32,742 bases of DNA, from positions 1-32,742 of the forward strand of contig NZ_PNLV01000020.1 of assembly GCF_013823285.1 (NCBI RefSeq), in the 5' to 3' direction. A program made the position numbers and the translations under genes. This DNA is from Brevundimonas sp. Lineage in GTDB: Bacteria; Pseudomonadota; Alphaproteobacteria; Caulobacterales; Caulobacteraceae. Of this stretch, positions 1 through 8,144 are shown piece by piece. Numbering within the stretch: position 1 is the stretch's first letter; the number at the start of each line of letters is the position of its first letter. Under the pieces are notes generated by a model. The model saw only the letters and a list, made by a program, of their open reading frames with translations, was not told the DNA's origin and searched no databases.

Positions 1-1659
1 GTGGGCGCCCGTCTGGTGACGGTTCAGGGCGACCTGTTCCGCTGGGACGGCTTCGTGACCCGGGCCGAAGCGCCCCGCCCCGCCGCCATCCGGCTGGAGC
101 AGCGGACCCGCCTGTCGGAGCTGGAGGCCGAGATCGACCGGGACAAGCCCGCCCTCGACGCCGCCCAGACCGCCCAGAAAGCCGCCGCCGACGCCTTCCG
201 CGCCGCCGAGGAGCTGCTGAAGACCGCCCGGCGCGGCCCGTTCGACGCGGAAAAGACCGTGGCCGCCGCCCGGGATCGCCACGAAGCCCTGAACAGGGAG
301 CAGGCTCGCCGGGAGGCCCGGGCCCAGGCGCTGGACGACACCCTCGTGCGGCTGGAGGCCGAACTGGGCGAGGCCGAGATCGCGCAGACCGAAGCCCTGA
401 CCGCCGACACCCCGTCGGAGACCCTGGACGCGCTGCGCGCCGACCTGACCGCCGCCCGCGCCGGCGCGGAGGCCGCGCGGACCGCCTCAGCCCAGGCCCG
501 CGCCGACCGGGACGCCGAAGCCCGCGAGCGCGCCGCCCGCGAGCAGCGCCTGATCGCCATCACCCGCGAGCGCGACAACTGGTCGACGCGGGCCAGGGCC
601 AGCGCCGAACGGGTCATGACGCTGGAGACCGAGGCCGAACGCGCCGCCGCGGCCCTCGCCCTCGCCAGGGCCAGGCCGGAGGCTCTGGAGAGCCAGCGGG
701 CCGGGCTTCTGGACACCCTCGCCGCCGCCGAGACCCGCCGCGCCGCCGCCGCCGACGCCATGAGCACGGCCGAGGGCGCGGCCCAAGAGGCCGACCGCGC
801 CGCCCGCGCCGCCGAGAGCGCCGCCTCCGCCGCCCGGGAACGCCGCGCCGGCCTGTCGGCCCATGCGGAGGCCGCGACCTTGCGTCTGGACGACGCCGAC
901 CGCATCCTGCGGGAGACCGCCCAGATGTCGCCGGAGGAGCTGGGCAAGCGCCTCACCGACGACGCCATCGCCCGGCCGCCGGACGCAGCGGGGGCCGAGT
1001 CCCTGCTGTTCGGGCTGGAGCGCGAGCGCGAGGCCCTGGGCGCGGTCAATCTGCGGGCCGAGGATGAGGCGGCCGAATACGGCGAGCGCCTGACCGCCAT
1101 GCGCGAGGAGCGCGAGGATCTGACCAGCGCCATCGCCAAGCTGCGCGGCGGCATCGACGAGCTGAACGCCGAGGGCCGCGAGCGGCTGCTGGCGGCGTTC
1201 GAGATCATCAATGACAACTTCAAGAGCCTTTTCGAGGCCCTGTTCGGCGGGGGGCAGGCCGAGCTCAAGCTGGTGGAATCCGATGACCCGCTGGAGGCGG
1301 GGCTGGAGATCTACGCCTGCCCGCCCGGCAAGCGCCTGTCGGTCATGAGCCTGATGTCCGGCGGCGAGCAGGCCCTGACCGCCGCCGCCCTGATCTTCGC
1401 CGTGTTCCTGGCCAACCCGGCGCCCGTGTGCGTGCTGGACGAGGTCGACGCCCCGCTGGACGACGCCAATGTGGACCGCTTCTGCCGCATGCTGGACGAG
1501 ATGCGCAACCGCACGGACACCCGCTTCATCGTCATCACCCACAACCCGGTGACCATGAGCCGGATGGACCGCCTGTACGGGGTCACCATGCCCGAGCGCG
1601 GGGTCAGCCAGCTGGTCAGCGTCGACCTGAAGCAGGCCGAACAGATCGTGGCGGCCTGA
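1..1659 (+). CDS. smc: Chromosome segregation ATPase SMC, C-terminal half (5' truncated by window edge)
   Basis: This is the C-terminal part of SMC, the condensin ATPase that compacts and segregates the chromosome. The reading frame is open from base 1, so the N-terminal Walker A head, first coiled coil and most of the hinge lie outside the window. The first ~25 visible residues ([10 protein letters not shown]) look like the end of the hinge. Residues ~30-390 are a long Ala/Arg/Glu-rich coiled coil. The C-terminal head follows: ABC signature LMSGGEQ at 451-457, Walker B VCVLDE with D480 and E481, D-loop APLDDAN, and the switch histidine H514 in ITHNP. The GTG at base 1 is an internal valine codon, not a start. 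No partner scpA or scpB is visible. Identification is very secure; only completeness is limited by the window. Confidence 0.96.
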   Translation: MGARLVTVQGDLFRWDGFVTRAEAPRPAAIRLEQRTRLSELEAEIDRDKPALDAAQTAQKAAADAFRAAEELLKTARRGPFDAEKTVAAARDRHEALNREQARREARAQALDDTLVRLEAELGEAEIAQTEALTADTPSETLDALRADLTAARAGAEAARTASAQARADRDAEARERAAREQRLIAITRERDNWSTRARASAERVMTLETEAERAAAALALARARPEALESQRAGLLDTLAAAETRRAAAADAMSTAEGAAQEADRAARAAESAASAARERRAGLSAHAEAATLRLDDADRILRETAQMSPEELGKRLTDDAIARPPDAAGAESLLFGLEREREALGAVNLRAEDEAAEYGERLTAMREEREDLTSAIAKLRGGIDELNAEGRERLLAAFEIINDNFKSLFEALFGGGQAELKLVESDDPLEAGLEIYACPPGKRLSVMSLMSGGEQALTAAALIFAVFLANPAPVCVLDEVDAPLDDANVDRFCRMLDEMRNRTDTRFIVITHNPVTMSRMDRLYGVTMPERGVSQLVSVDLKQAEQIVAA

Positions 1660-2031
1660 CCTGGCAGCCGGAATTCAGACTCCGGCGACGAAAAAAACAG
1701 GGTCTGAATAGTCTGAATTGTCCGAAATCCCCCTCGCAAGCAGCGCGGCTCCGGAGCCGCCCCGAGGGTCAGTCTACCCCCTCCTGGAGAAGCGGGATTT
1801 CCGAAGCGCCAGTCAGCGCCGAAACGTGCTGTTCATGCCACAGCCGGCCGGATTGGGCAGATGGTTACTGAAGCGTAATCGCCACGCCGCAAATTGGGCG
1901 CATGAAACCTTTGTAAAGCAAGGTGTGGCAGGTTGATCGCGCGGGCGAGCCTCCCCACCTCGCAACATGCAGCCAAGTCAACGCTCGTGCGTTTCTCGAG
2001 CATCCCTGTATCTCTGGAGCCACGCCCTTCC
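1660..2031. other. 372-nt intergenic stretch with repeats, no gene supported
   Basis: I see no convincing coding region here. Just after smc there is a 10-bp inverted repeat, AATTCAGACT (1672-1681) with AGTCTGAATT (1710-1719), separated by 28 nt that include an A7 run. The right arm is doubled as tandem GTCTGAATA/GTCTGAATT (1702-1719). A 16-bp perfect palindrome GCGGCTCCGGAGCCGC lies at 1745-1760. TTAC-N6-GTAA sits at 1865-1878. The region probably holds the smc transcript end and the promoter of the next gene, but no clear terminator T-tract or -35/-10 pair stands out. Confidence 0.6.
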
Positions 2032-2460
2032 ATGACCCAAGTTCTGGCCATCGGGACCCAAGCCGCTTCGGCGCGCCCCGTCGGCCGTGGGTTGCTGAAG
2101 GGTTTGATGAAGCGCATCGCCCGTCTGGCCCTGATGGTCCTGGGCGGCTTTCTGGTGCTGCTGGGCATTCTGATCGCCCCCCTGCCCGGCCCGTTCGGCC
2201 TGCCGGTTTCGGTGGTCGGGATGGTGGTGATCCTGCGCAACTCCTACTGGGCCAAGCGGCAGTTCATCCGCGCCCAGCATGCCAGGCCCAGGTATTTCTA
2301 TCCGTTCCGCCGCCTGATGCGCCGCCGCCCCGAGTTTGCGCCGGTGTTCTGGCAACAGGCGCTGCGCATGGAGCGGCTGTTGCTGAAGCGCGGGCGCCGC
2401 GTGCTGTCCCGTACGCGCCGCTCTTTCCGGGCGTCCTTCCGCCGCGCCGCCAGGGCCTGA
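2032..2460 (+). CDS. Small basic membrane protein, PGPGW-like
   Basis: The product is about 142 residues. It has one clear hydrophobic segment (roughly residues 28-50, ending in the Pro/Gly motif APLPGPFGLPV) and a second hydrophobic stretch up to VVILRN. A strongly Arg/Lys-rich C-terminal half follows (for example RRRPEF, KRGRRVLSRTRR) and should face the cytoplasm. The P-G-P turn between hydrophobic segments resembles small PGPGW-type transmembrane proteins; that link is from memory and tentative. I chose the ATG at 2032 with GGAG about 13 nt upstream. The frame stays open to a TTG at 1933, but that extension is polar and lacks a ribosome site. Function is unknown. The gene stands alone between smc and another membrane protein. 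Confidence 0.7.
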   Translation: MTQVLAIGTQAASARPVGRGLLKGLMKRIARLALMVLGGFLVLLGILIAPLPGPFGLPVSVVGMVVILRNSYWAKRQFIRAQHARPRYFYPFRRLMRRRPEFAPVFWQQALRMERLLLKRGRRVLSRTRRSFRASFRRAARA

Positions 2461-2610
2461 TCCTGCCGAATTCACCGCAAGATCCAGCCGAATCCGCGGT
2501 TGTCCCGCGCGGCTGACCTGCCCATGAGCACGAAATCGTGATCGTCATGTGCGACGCAAGGTCGCACATCGGCGTATGCTGTCTGCGTCGTGGGGAAAGA
2601 AAATGGCTTT

Positions 2611-2618
2611 GGGAGGAG
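2611..2618 (+). promoter_or_regulatory. Ribosome binding site deciding the start at 2627
   Basis: GGGAGGAG lies 8 nt upstream of ATG 2627 (followed at once by a second ATG at 2630). It selects this start over the in-frame ATG at 2549, which has no comparable site. Confidence 0.7.
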
Positions 2619-2626
2619 CCCCCATC

Positions 2627-3118
2627 ATGATGTCACGCATACAAAAAGGCATGATCGCCGGGTTCGCGGCCACCGCCGTGGTGGCGATCCTGGAAGTCAC
2701 AAAACTCTATCTGACCCAGTCCACCGGAGCCCTCGCGGAGGTGCGGATCTTTCCGCTGATCCTTGCGGCCATGGTGGGCATGCAGGGCAGCTATCTGGTC
2801 GGGTGGGCCATCCACTTCGTGTCAGGGACCCTGATTCTGGGGCCGGCCTTCGGCATCCTGTGTCCCAGGATGCCGACCGACACCTTGGCGACCAAGGGCA
2901 TCCTGTTCGCCGTGGGGGCCTTCATACTGATGTCGCTGACCGTGGCCCCCTTGGCCGGAATCGGCATGTTCGCCATGGCGGCGGGCTTCCCGACCCTGAT
3001 CTGGCTGATCTTCACCCATATCGTGTTCGGGATCACCATGGGCTCCATCTACGGCACCCTGGTCCAGCGCGAGAAGCGCCACGCCCGAGAGATGGCGAAC
3101 GCACAGCCGGCGCACTGA
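2627..3118 (+). CDS. Multi-pass membrane protein of unknown function (possibly DUF6789-like)
   Basis: This encodes a 163-residue integral membrane protein with about four to five predicted helices: near residues 7-28, 40-75 (a long or paired hydrophobic region), 93-120 and 122-145. A short charged tail (QREKRHAREMANAQ) follows. Small residues and Met are frequent inside the helices. I do not recognise catalytic residues. The overall pattern recalls small DUF6789-type alphaproteobacterial membrane proteins, a low-confidence guess. The start at 2627 is fixed by a strong Shine-Dalgarno. The gene is convergent with the F0 operon and shares its terminator hairpin. No substrate or role can be inferred from the sequence. 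Confidence 0.75.
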   Translation: MMSRIQKGMIAGFAATAVVAILEVTKLYLTQSTGALAEVRIFPLILAAMVGMQGSYLVGWAIHFVSGTLILGPAFGILCPRMPTDTLATKGILFAVGAFILMSLTVAPLAGIGMFAMAAGFPTLIWLIFTHIVFGITMGSIYGTLVQREKRHAREMANAQPAH

Positions 3119-3141
3119 CAGTCCCAAGGGGCTGAACGAAG

Positions 3142-3173
3142 AAAGGCCCCGCCAGACGACTGGCGGGGCCTTT
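3142..3173. terminator. Bidirectional rho-independent terminator
   Basis: A perfect 13-bp stem, AAAGGCCCCGCCA (3142-3154) and TGGCGGGGCCTTT (3161-3173), encloses a 6-nt loop GACGAC. The T-tract on the right serves the rightward membrane gene. The A-tract on the left becomes a U-tract for the leftward atp operon ending at 3195. It lies exactly between the two convergent stops. Confidence 0.9.
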
Positions 3174-3194
3174 TGATTCGGGACAGGGGTCCGA

Positions 3195-3710
3195 TCAGTT
3201 CAGGCGCGGACCGATCTGGGCGATGGCCTGGTCGGCCAGGGGGTCGCTCGCGGAAGCGGCCAGACGGTCGGCAAGGATGCGCTCGGCGGCGGCGGCGGCC
3301 AGTTCGACAGCGGCGGCCTTCACCTCGGCGGTGGCCTGGGCCTCGGCCTGGGCGATCTTGCGCTCGGCCATGGCTTCACGGCGGGCCAGCGATTCCTCAA
3401 GACGGGCGCGCGCCTCGATCTCCATGCGTCTGGCGTCCGACTCGGCGGCGGCCAGCATCTCGGCGGCCTGGGCCTCGGCCTCGGCCTTTTCCTGCCGGAT
3501 CTGAACCAGCAGGGCCTCGGCCTCGGCGCGCAGCCGCGCGGCCTCGTCCAGCTCGGACTGGATCTTCAGCGCCGCGCCGTCCAGACGGCCGAGAATAGCC
3601 TGGGGAACCTTGGCCAGGACCAGGATCAGGAAAAACCCGACCAGACCCGCTCCAACCCAGAAGTCAGCGCTGGACAGACTCCAGAAATAGGGCGTGAAAA
3701 ATGCGGGCAT
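3195..3710 (-). CDS. atpF: ATP synthase F0 subunit b
   Basis: This 171-residue subunit b of the F0 sector forms the peripheral stalk that holds F1 against rotation. An N-terminal membrane helix (about residues 15-35, FWVGAGLVGFFLILVLAKV) is followed by a long Ala/Glu/Arg-rich helix (about 45-160) typical of the stalk dimer. It is the last gene of the atpI-B-E-b'-b operon. Its ATG overlaps the b' stop by one base (TGATG), indicating translational coupling. It ends just before the shared bidirectional terminator. Having both b and b' is typical of alphaproteobacteria and phototrophs, where the stalk is a heterodimer. Which of the two is b and which b' is assigned by operon order and by the longer polar N-terminus of the upstream copy. 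Confidence 0.93.
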   Translation of the reverse strand: MPAFFTPYFWSLSSADFWVGAGLVGFFLILVLAKVPQAILGRLDGAALKIQSELDEAARLRAEAEALLVQIRQEKAEAEAQAAEMLAAAESDARRMEIEARARLEESLARREAMAERKIAQAEAQATAEVKAAAVELAAAAAERILADRLAASASDPLADQAIAQIGPRLN

Positions 3711-4339
3711 CAGGCGGCTCCTTCGGACTTGACGGCGGCCCTGGCCTCGGCGGCTGTGGCGCCCTTGCCGGTCAGGCGCTCCACAAGCGCCTGGGCGGTG
3801 TCAGCGGCGATGTCGGCCACGCGGCCCATGGCGGCGTCGCGGGTCTTGCCGATGGCGGTCTCCGCCTGGGCGATGCGCGCGTTGACGGCGGCTTCTTCCT
3901 CGGCGGCGCGGCGGTTGGCCTCTTCGGTCACGCGGGCCCTGGCGGCCGCGGCCGTGGCCCGGGACGCGGAGCGGGCCTGTTCGACCTCCGCCTTGGCGGC
4001 CTCGGCCTGTCCGGCGGCTTCGGCCTGGACCTGACGGGCAGCCTCGACGGCGCCGGCGATGGTGGCGACCCGCTCGTCCTTCACGCCGCGCAGGCGGGGC
4101 AGGAAGACCCTGGCCATCAGCACATAGAGGATGGCGAACAGGATCAGCAGCCAGAAGATCTGGCCGGCCCACCACTGGGTGTCGAACTGGGGCAGACCAC
4201 CTTCGGAGGCGTGCTCGACGCCGGCTTCCGTATAGGCGGTGTCGGTCGCGGAGGGCGCGACCTCGCCGTCACGGATGGCGGCGGCGGTTTCCGGCAGGAT
4301 GTCCTGGGTCGGAGGGGCGTCGCTGGATTGGGCGGCCAT
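3710..4339 (-). CDS. atpG: ATP synthase F0 subunit b'
   Basis: This 209-residue stalk subunit b' (also annotated atpF2 or atpX) pairs with b to form the heterodimeric peripheral stalk. Residues 1-52 are a polar acidic extension. A membrane helix (WAGQIFWLLILFAILYVLMA) spans about 58-77, then KDERVATI and an Ala-rich coiled coil run to about 190. The N-terminal extension and the FDTQWWAGQIFWL lead-in are characteristic of alphaproteobacterial b' subunits. It lies between atpE and the b gene and overlaps b by one base. The ribosome site is weak (GGA before the ATG), so translation may partly depend on coupling within the operon. Confidence 0.92.
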   Translation of the reverse strand: MAAQSSDAPPTQDILPETAAAIRDGEVAPSATDTAYTEAGVEHASEGGLPQFDTQWWAGQIFWLLILFAILYVLMARVFLPRLRGVKDERVATIAGAVEAARQVQAEAAGQAEAAKAEVEQARSASRATAAAARARVTEEANRRAAEEEAAVNARIAQAETAIGKTRDAAMGRVADIAADTAQALVERLTGKGATAAEARAAVKSEGAA

Positions 4340-4422
4340 GATCAGTCCGGTTGTTCAGATAAGGCGAACGGGCGGCGCGGCCCATGAGGAACCACCGCCG
4401 CCCGCACGATTTTCGGCAGGGC

Positions 4423-4647
4423 TTAGCTGAAGAGGATCAGCAGGCCGAGCACGAAGGCCAGAATGCCCAGGGCCTCGGTCAGGGCGAAGCCCAGAACCAG
4501 GTTGGTGAACTGGCCGCCGGCGGCCGACGGGTTGCGCAGGGCGCCCTGCAGGAAGCCCGAGAAGATCGTTCCCACGCCGATGCCGGCGCCGATCATGCCC
4601 AGGGTCGCCAGACCGGCGCCGATGTACTTAGCAGCTTCAGCTTCCAT
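4423..4647 (-). CDS. atpE: ATP synthase F0 subunit c
   Basis: This 74-residue rotor ring subunit is a hairpin of two membrane helices joined by the polar loop R38-N39-P40. The ion-binding carboxylate is E58 in FALTEALGI of the second helix, and the first helix carries the glycine repeat GAGIGVG needed for tight ring packing. There is no Na+-type Gln/Ser signature that I can see, so it is presumably a proton ring. The size and the spacing between loop and carboxylate fit the family well. The start has a good ribosome site (AAGGA, 8 nt upstream), stronger than those of its neighbours, which would suit the higher copy number of c. Confidence 0.97.
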   Translation of the reverse strand: MEAEAAKYIGAGLATLGMIGAGIGVGTIFSGFLQGALRNPSAAGGQFTNLVLGFALTEALGILAFVLGLLILFS

Positions 4648-4686
4648 GATTTCAGTCCTTTAAGAGAAGCGATTGAAGAAGAGGGG

Positions 4687-5469
4687 CTAGTGGTGTCCGG
4701 CGTGAACCGCGTCGTTCAGATAGACGCAGGTCAGGACGGCGAAAACAAAGGCCTGCAGGAAGGCCACCAGGAACTCCAGCGCCGTCAGGGCCAGAACGCC
4801 CCCGAAGGCCAGGAAGGCGGCGACATAGGCCAGGTAGGCCACCCCGCCCGCAGCCGCCAGGGCGCTGAGCGAGACGATGAAACCGGCGAAAACCTTCATG
4901 GCCACGTGGCCGCCCAGCATGTTGCCGAACAGACGAAGCGACAGGGTCACCGGGCGCAGGAAGAACGAAATGATCTCGATCGGGATCACCAGGATCCACA
5001 GGTACCACGGCACGCCCGAGGGCAGAAACAGCTTGAAGAAGCCCAGGCCGTTCCGGACCAGGCCCACGACGATCACCAAGGCGAAGGTCATCAGGGCGAA
5101 GGTCAGGCCGACCGCCAGCTGGGCGGTGGCGGTGAACACGGTGAACATGCCGAGCATGTTCATGGCCAGGATGAAGATGAACAGGGTGAAGATGTAGGGG
5201 AAAAACGAGCGCCCCTCGGGTCCGATCACGCCGGTGGCGAGATCGTCGATGAAGCTGAACATGCCCTCGCCCACCACCTGCATGCGGCCAGGCACCACCT
5301 TGGGCGACGCGGTCACGACGGAGAAGAACAGCACGACCAGCCCGAAGGCCACCATCATGGCCAGCGAGGAATTGGTGATGGAGATATCAATCAGCCCCAG
5401 GCCCGGCACGTTCACCGGCGGGATGTCCACGACCTTGTGGACCTCGAACTGATGCATCGGATCGGCCAT
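4687..5469 (-). CDS. atpB: ATP synthase F0 subunit a
   Basis: This 260-residue subunit a is the stator channel that carries protons to and from the c-ring. The hallmark segment is present: R172 in LRPVTLS and the essential arginine R179 in SLRLFGNMLGGH. About five or six hydrophobic helices are visible (around 36-54, 91-113, 118-137, 155-175, 190-235 and 228-250). The N-terminus MHQFEVHKVV is typical of alphaproteobacterial AtpB, and the protein ends in HAGHH. GGGAG lies about 10 nt before the ATG. It sits between atpI and atpE in the usual F0 order. No F1 genes (atpHAGDC) occur in the window, consistent with the split F0/F1 operons of this class. Confidence 0.97.
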   Translation of the reverse strand: MADPMHQFEVHKVVDIPPVNVPGLGLIDISITNSSLAMMVAFGLVVLFFSVVTASPKVVPGRMQVVGEGMFSFIDDLATGVIGPEGRSFFPYIFTLFIFILAMNMLGMFTVFTATAQLAVGLTFALMTFALVIVVGLVRNGLGFFKLFLPSGVPWYLWILVIPIEIISFFLRPVTLSLRLFGNMLGGHVAMKVFAGFIVSLSALAAAGGVAYLAYVAAFLAFGGVLALTALEFLVAFLQAFVFAVLTCVYLNDAVHAGHH

Positions 5470-5522
5470 GCCGCCGGCTCTCCCAAGTCAAAACGCCGAA
5501 CCGCCCAACGGAGGCGGAACGG

Positions 5523-5882
5523 TCAGCGGTCGTCGTCCTCGTCCGGCTCATCCGGAAGGTCCTGTGGCGGACCGAATTCCTTCAGAGCGCGGGCGCTCAA
5601 CTTCTTGGCGGATGTCACCGCCATCCAGATCGAAACGCCGAAGCCCACCAGGACACCGACGATCATTCCCCACGGCGCGGAGCCGACCAGAAGGTCGACA
5701 CCCCACCCAAGGGCCAGCCCCACCAGCACGCCGCCGATCATCTCGGCCATCAGCCGGTAACCGTAGCCCACCGCCGCGCCGCCATACTCCGGCGGCCTGG
5801 GCGTAGCGCGGGCCTGAAGCGATTCGGCCTCTGCGTTGAGGCGTTTGATCACCTCGTCGCGTGTTTCCTGTTCAGGAGGCAT
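5523..5882 (-). CDS. atpI: ATP synthase assembly protein AtpI
   Basis: This small protein of 119 residues is the first gene of the F0 operon. It has two membrane helices (about 44-66 and 69-90), a polar N-terminus with a short helix (DEVIKRLNAEAESLQAR), and an acidic tail ending PDEPDEDDDR. The pattern YRLMAEMIGGVLVGLALGWGVD followed by a second glycine-rich helix matches the AtpI/AtpZ family, which helps c-ring assembly or Mg2+ supply. Those roles are known from relatives and are not visible here. The ATG at 5882 lacks a clear Shine-Dalgarno. A promoter candidate lies about 60 nt upstream. Confidence 0.88.
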   Translation of the reverse strand: MPPEQETRDEVIKRLNAEAESLQARATPRPPEYGGAAVGYGYRLMAEMIGGVLVGLALGWGVDLLVGSAPWGMIVGVLVGFGVSIWMAVTSAKKLSARALKEFGPPQDLPDEPDEDDDR

Positions 5883-5940
5883 TGGCCTGGCGCTCAGCAG
5901 GTCGGCGGGGCGCCGACGCGGGTCTGAATTCGGCGCGGAA

Positions 5941-5967
5941 CCTATAGAGGGCGCGGCGTTCGGTCAA
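5941..5967 (-). promoter_or_regulatory. Candidate promoter of the atpI-B-E-b'-b operon
   Basis: Read on the minus strand, TTGACC (-35, 5967-5962) is followed after 15 nt by TATAGG (-10, 5946-5941). This resembles the Caulobacter housekeeping pattern of TTGAC with a short spacer and a TATA-like -10. A second TTGACA lies slightly upstream (5988-5983). The predicted start of transcription is near 5934, leaving a leader of roughly 50 nt before atpI. Confidence 0.5.
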
Positions 5968-6024
5968 GGCGGCGCGACAGAATGTCAAGCCAATGATTTC
6001 GTTGCTTATTTCTAGCGCCCGGAC

Positions 6025-7299
6025 TCACCGACTGGGCGCAGGCTCGGCCACGGCGTCCGAACGGGGCCTGCGCGGGCGAAACAGGGGCGGAACGGTCCAG
6101 TAGGCCACGGCGCGGAACGCCCACTCCGCCGGGCCCATGCGGAACAGACGCAGCCAGGCGGCGCTGAACAGGGCCTGGCCGACCCAGACGGCCGCCGCCA
6201 GACCCCACAGGGGCCACCAGCCCAGCCGATCGTACAGCCCGAATCCGTAAAACAGCACCGCGCAGATCAGGGACTGGCCCAGATAGTTGGTCATGGCCAT
6301 ACGGCCCATGCGCTCCAGCCCCGTGCCGATCAGGCCCAGGGCGTTGGCCTTCCACGCGGCCATGATCGCGCCGAGGTAGCCCAGCGCCAGCATCAGCCGC
6401 CCCACCTCGCCCGTCAGGGCCGGGGTCCAAACGGCGGGATCGAATCCCGACCGCCACAGGGTCGCGGTCTCCCAGACATTGATCGCCAGCCCGCCCGCCA
6501 CGCCCAGCACCGCCAGCCGCAGATAGAACCTCATGGACCGCGCCCCGGTCATGACGCCCAGTTTGAACAGGCCCATGCCCAGCATCATGAAGGCGACCGT
6601 ACGGCCCACCGACAGCACCGCCCCCTTGGCCAGGGCCCAGTCGGTGAAGGCGCCGGCGCTCCACAGGGCGATGGCCGGATAGCTTCCCGAGCCGCGCACC
6701 GCCGCCTCGGCGTTCAGGGCCTCGGCGGAGGGCGTCAGGGCGGTGATGGCGGCGGCGTGGGCGGCCGGATCGGCGCTCAGGGCCACGGCGGCGCGCCAGT
6801 CGGTGAAGGCGTCCGCCAGCGAGAAGACGGCGATCAGCATGGCGGAAAGGGCGACCAGCACCCGGCCGTCCAGCTTCCTGAACACGAACAGGAACACCGC
6901 CGCCACGCCGTAGATGTAGAGAATGTCCCCCGGCCACAGCAGCACCACCGCATTGCCGATCCCCAGGGCCATCAGCAGCATGGCGCGGCGGAAGTGGACG
7001 TCTGCGGTCCCCGGCCGGTCGGCGCGCGCGCCCCAGGCGGTCAGCAGCACCACCCCCGCTCCGAACAGCAGGGTGAACAGGGCGCGCATGGAGCCCTCCA
7101 CGAACAGGGCCTGCAGCGTCCAGGCGGCCCAGTCCGGATTGGTCAGCTGGGCGGGAAATGCGGGATAGGCGCGCGACCACGGCTGGCCCATGGCCACGAT
7201 ATTGGCCAGCAGGATGCCGCACAGGGCGAAGCCGCGCAGCAAGTCCAGAACCTGGAACCGCTCGGTTTCGGCGGTGGGATTGATGGTTCGTCCGGTCAT
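6025..7299 (-). CDS. DUF418 (YeiB-like) multi-pass membrane protein
   Basis: This 424-residue polytopic membrane protein begins RFQVLDLLRGFALCGILLANI, the typical opening of YeiB/DUF418 proteins. The C-terminal half carries the DUF418 hallmark region (RMGRMAMTNYLGQSLICAVLFY, then a Trp/Gly-rich stretch and WLRLFRMGPAEWAFRAVAYW). Around ten hydrophobic helices are apparent. The family is related to membrane acyltransferases and is often suggested to transport or modify small molecules, but no member-specific role can be read here. It is transcribed leftward and ends before the atp promoter. About 28 nt separate it from the CinA-like gene upstream, so the two may be co-transcribed. The tail RPRRPRSD is basic and cytosolic. 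Confidence 0.9.
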   Translation of the reverse strand: MTGRTINPTAETERFQVLDLLRGFALCGILLANIVAMGQPWSRAYPAFPAQLTNPDWAAWTLQALFVEGSMRALFTLLFGAGVVLLTAWGARADRPGTADVHFRRAMLLMALGIGNAVVLLWPGDILYIYGVAAVFLFVFRKLDGRVLVALSAMLIAVFSLADAFTDWRAAVALSADPAAHAAAITALTPSAEALNAEAAVRGSGSYPAIALWSAGAFTDWALAKGAVLSVGRTVAFMMLGMGLFKLGVMTGARSMRFYLRLAVLGVAGGLAINVWETATLWRSGFDPAVWTPALTGEVGRLMLALGYLGAIMAAWKANALGLIGTGLERMGRMAMTNYLGQSLICAVLFYGFGLYDRLGWWPLWGLAAAVWVGQALFSAAWLRLFRMGPAEWAFRAVAYWTVPPLFRPRRPRSDAVAEPAPSR

Positions 7300-7327
7300 C
7301 CGGCCCCGCCGGGCGGACCGGCGACTC

Positions 7328-8080
7328 CTACAGCGGCGTGACGTTCACGCCTGATTCAATCAGGGACCGCTGCAAGTCCTGAACCGCGGCGGCGACGGCG
7401 GATTCGTCCTGCCCCCGCACAACCAGATTGGTCCCGAACTCGCCCTGGGTCCCCGCGCCAAAGGGGTAGCTGCCAAAGGACAGCGCCCGATTCGTCCGCG
7501 CCGCCTCGCCCAGGATCTCGGCCACAGTCCCCTCGCCCACTCCGGACACCTTCAGTGTCCCGGAATGAACCACCGCGCCGGTCTTCAGGCGCGGGGCCAC
7601 GTCCTGCAGCATGCCCTGCATGATCGCCGGCACCCCGGCCATGACGAAGACATTGCCCAGCTGGAAGCCCGGCGCGTCGGTCACGGGATTGGCGATCAGG
7701 CTGGCCCCTGCCGGGATGCGCGCCATGCGCCGCCGGGCGGCGTTGAAGTCGTCGCCATAACGCCGCTCCAGAATCGCCACGGCCTCGGGGTGTTCGGGCA
7801 GGGCCACGCCGAACGCCTGGGCCACGCAGTCGGCGGTGATGTCGTCATGGGTCGGGCCGATGCCGCCGGTGGTGAAGACGTAGTCGTGGCCGCCGCGCAG
7901 GGCGTTCAGCGCCGCGATGATCTGCTCGGGCCGGTCCCCCACCACCCGCGCCTCCATCAGGTCGATCCCCATGGCCGTCAGGAAGCGGGCAATGGTGTTG
8001 GTGTTGGTGTCCTTCGTCCGGCCGGACAGGATTTCATCGCCGATGACGAGGACGGCGGCGGTGGGGTTGGACTGGTTCAT
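7328..8080 (-). CDS. CinA-like molybdopterin-binding-domain protein (single domain)
   Basis: The 250 residues form a single MoaB/Mog-like domain, as in the N-terminal half of CinA. The family motifs are the opening VLVIGDEILSGRTKDTNTNT (about 10-30) and FTTGGIGPTHDDITADCVA (about 70-88). There is also the PGFQLGNVFVMAGVPAIMQGML segment characteristic of competence/damage-inducible protein A. The C-terminal nicotinamide-nucleotide amidase domain of full-length CinA is missing. This short form is common in alphaproteobacteria and is usually annotated as a competence/damage-inducible protein A family member or FAD-synthase-like domain protein. The substrate is unknown. The gene lies upstream of the DUF418 gene and diverges from the small membrane-anchored protein at 8145. 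Confidence 0.88.
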   Translation of the reverse strand: MNQSNPTAAVLVIGDEILSGRTKDTNTNTIARFLTAMGIDLMEARVVGDRPEQIIAALNALRGGHDYVFTTGGIGPTHDDITADCVAQAFGVALPEHPEAVAILERRYGDDFNAARRRMARIPAGASLIANPVTDAPGFQLGNVFVMAGVPAIMQGMLQDVAPRLKTGAVVHSGTLKVSGVGEGTVAEILGEAARTNRALSFGSYPFGAGTQGEFGTNLVVRGQDESAVAAAVQDLQRSLIESGVNVTPL

Positions 8081-8144
8081 GAAGGCTGAATAGGATTTAT
8101 CGGGTTACAGAGCACCGGAAATTCGGCCCTCTAGTACGCAAAGG

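Noticed and set aside
487-1542. A 351-codon minus-strand frame opposite smc
   Set aside because: Antisense shadow of the SMC coiled coil; repetitive Gly/Gln/Ala composition without motifs.
1718-1936. A 72-codon open frame in the intergenic region after smc
   Set aside because: No ribosome site, no coherent hydrophobic or conserved pattern, and it overlaps repeats; not supported as a gene.
4384-5760. A 458-codon plus-strand open frame opposite atpE, atpB and atpI
   Set aside because: The three F0 genes are unambiguous; the opposing frame is a Gln/Glu/His/Arg-rich artefact.
5942-7222. A 426-codon frame overlapping the DUF418 gene on the same strand
   Set aside because: The alternative frame is Arg/Gly-rich with no hydrophobic helices, while the chosen frame has a clear DUF418 pattern.
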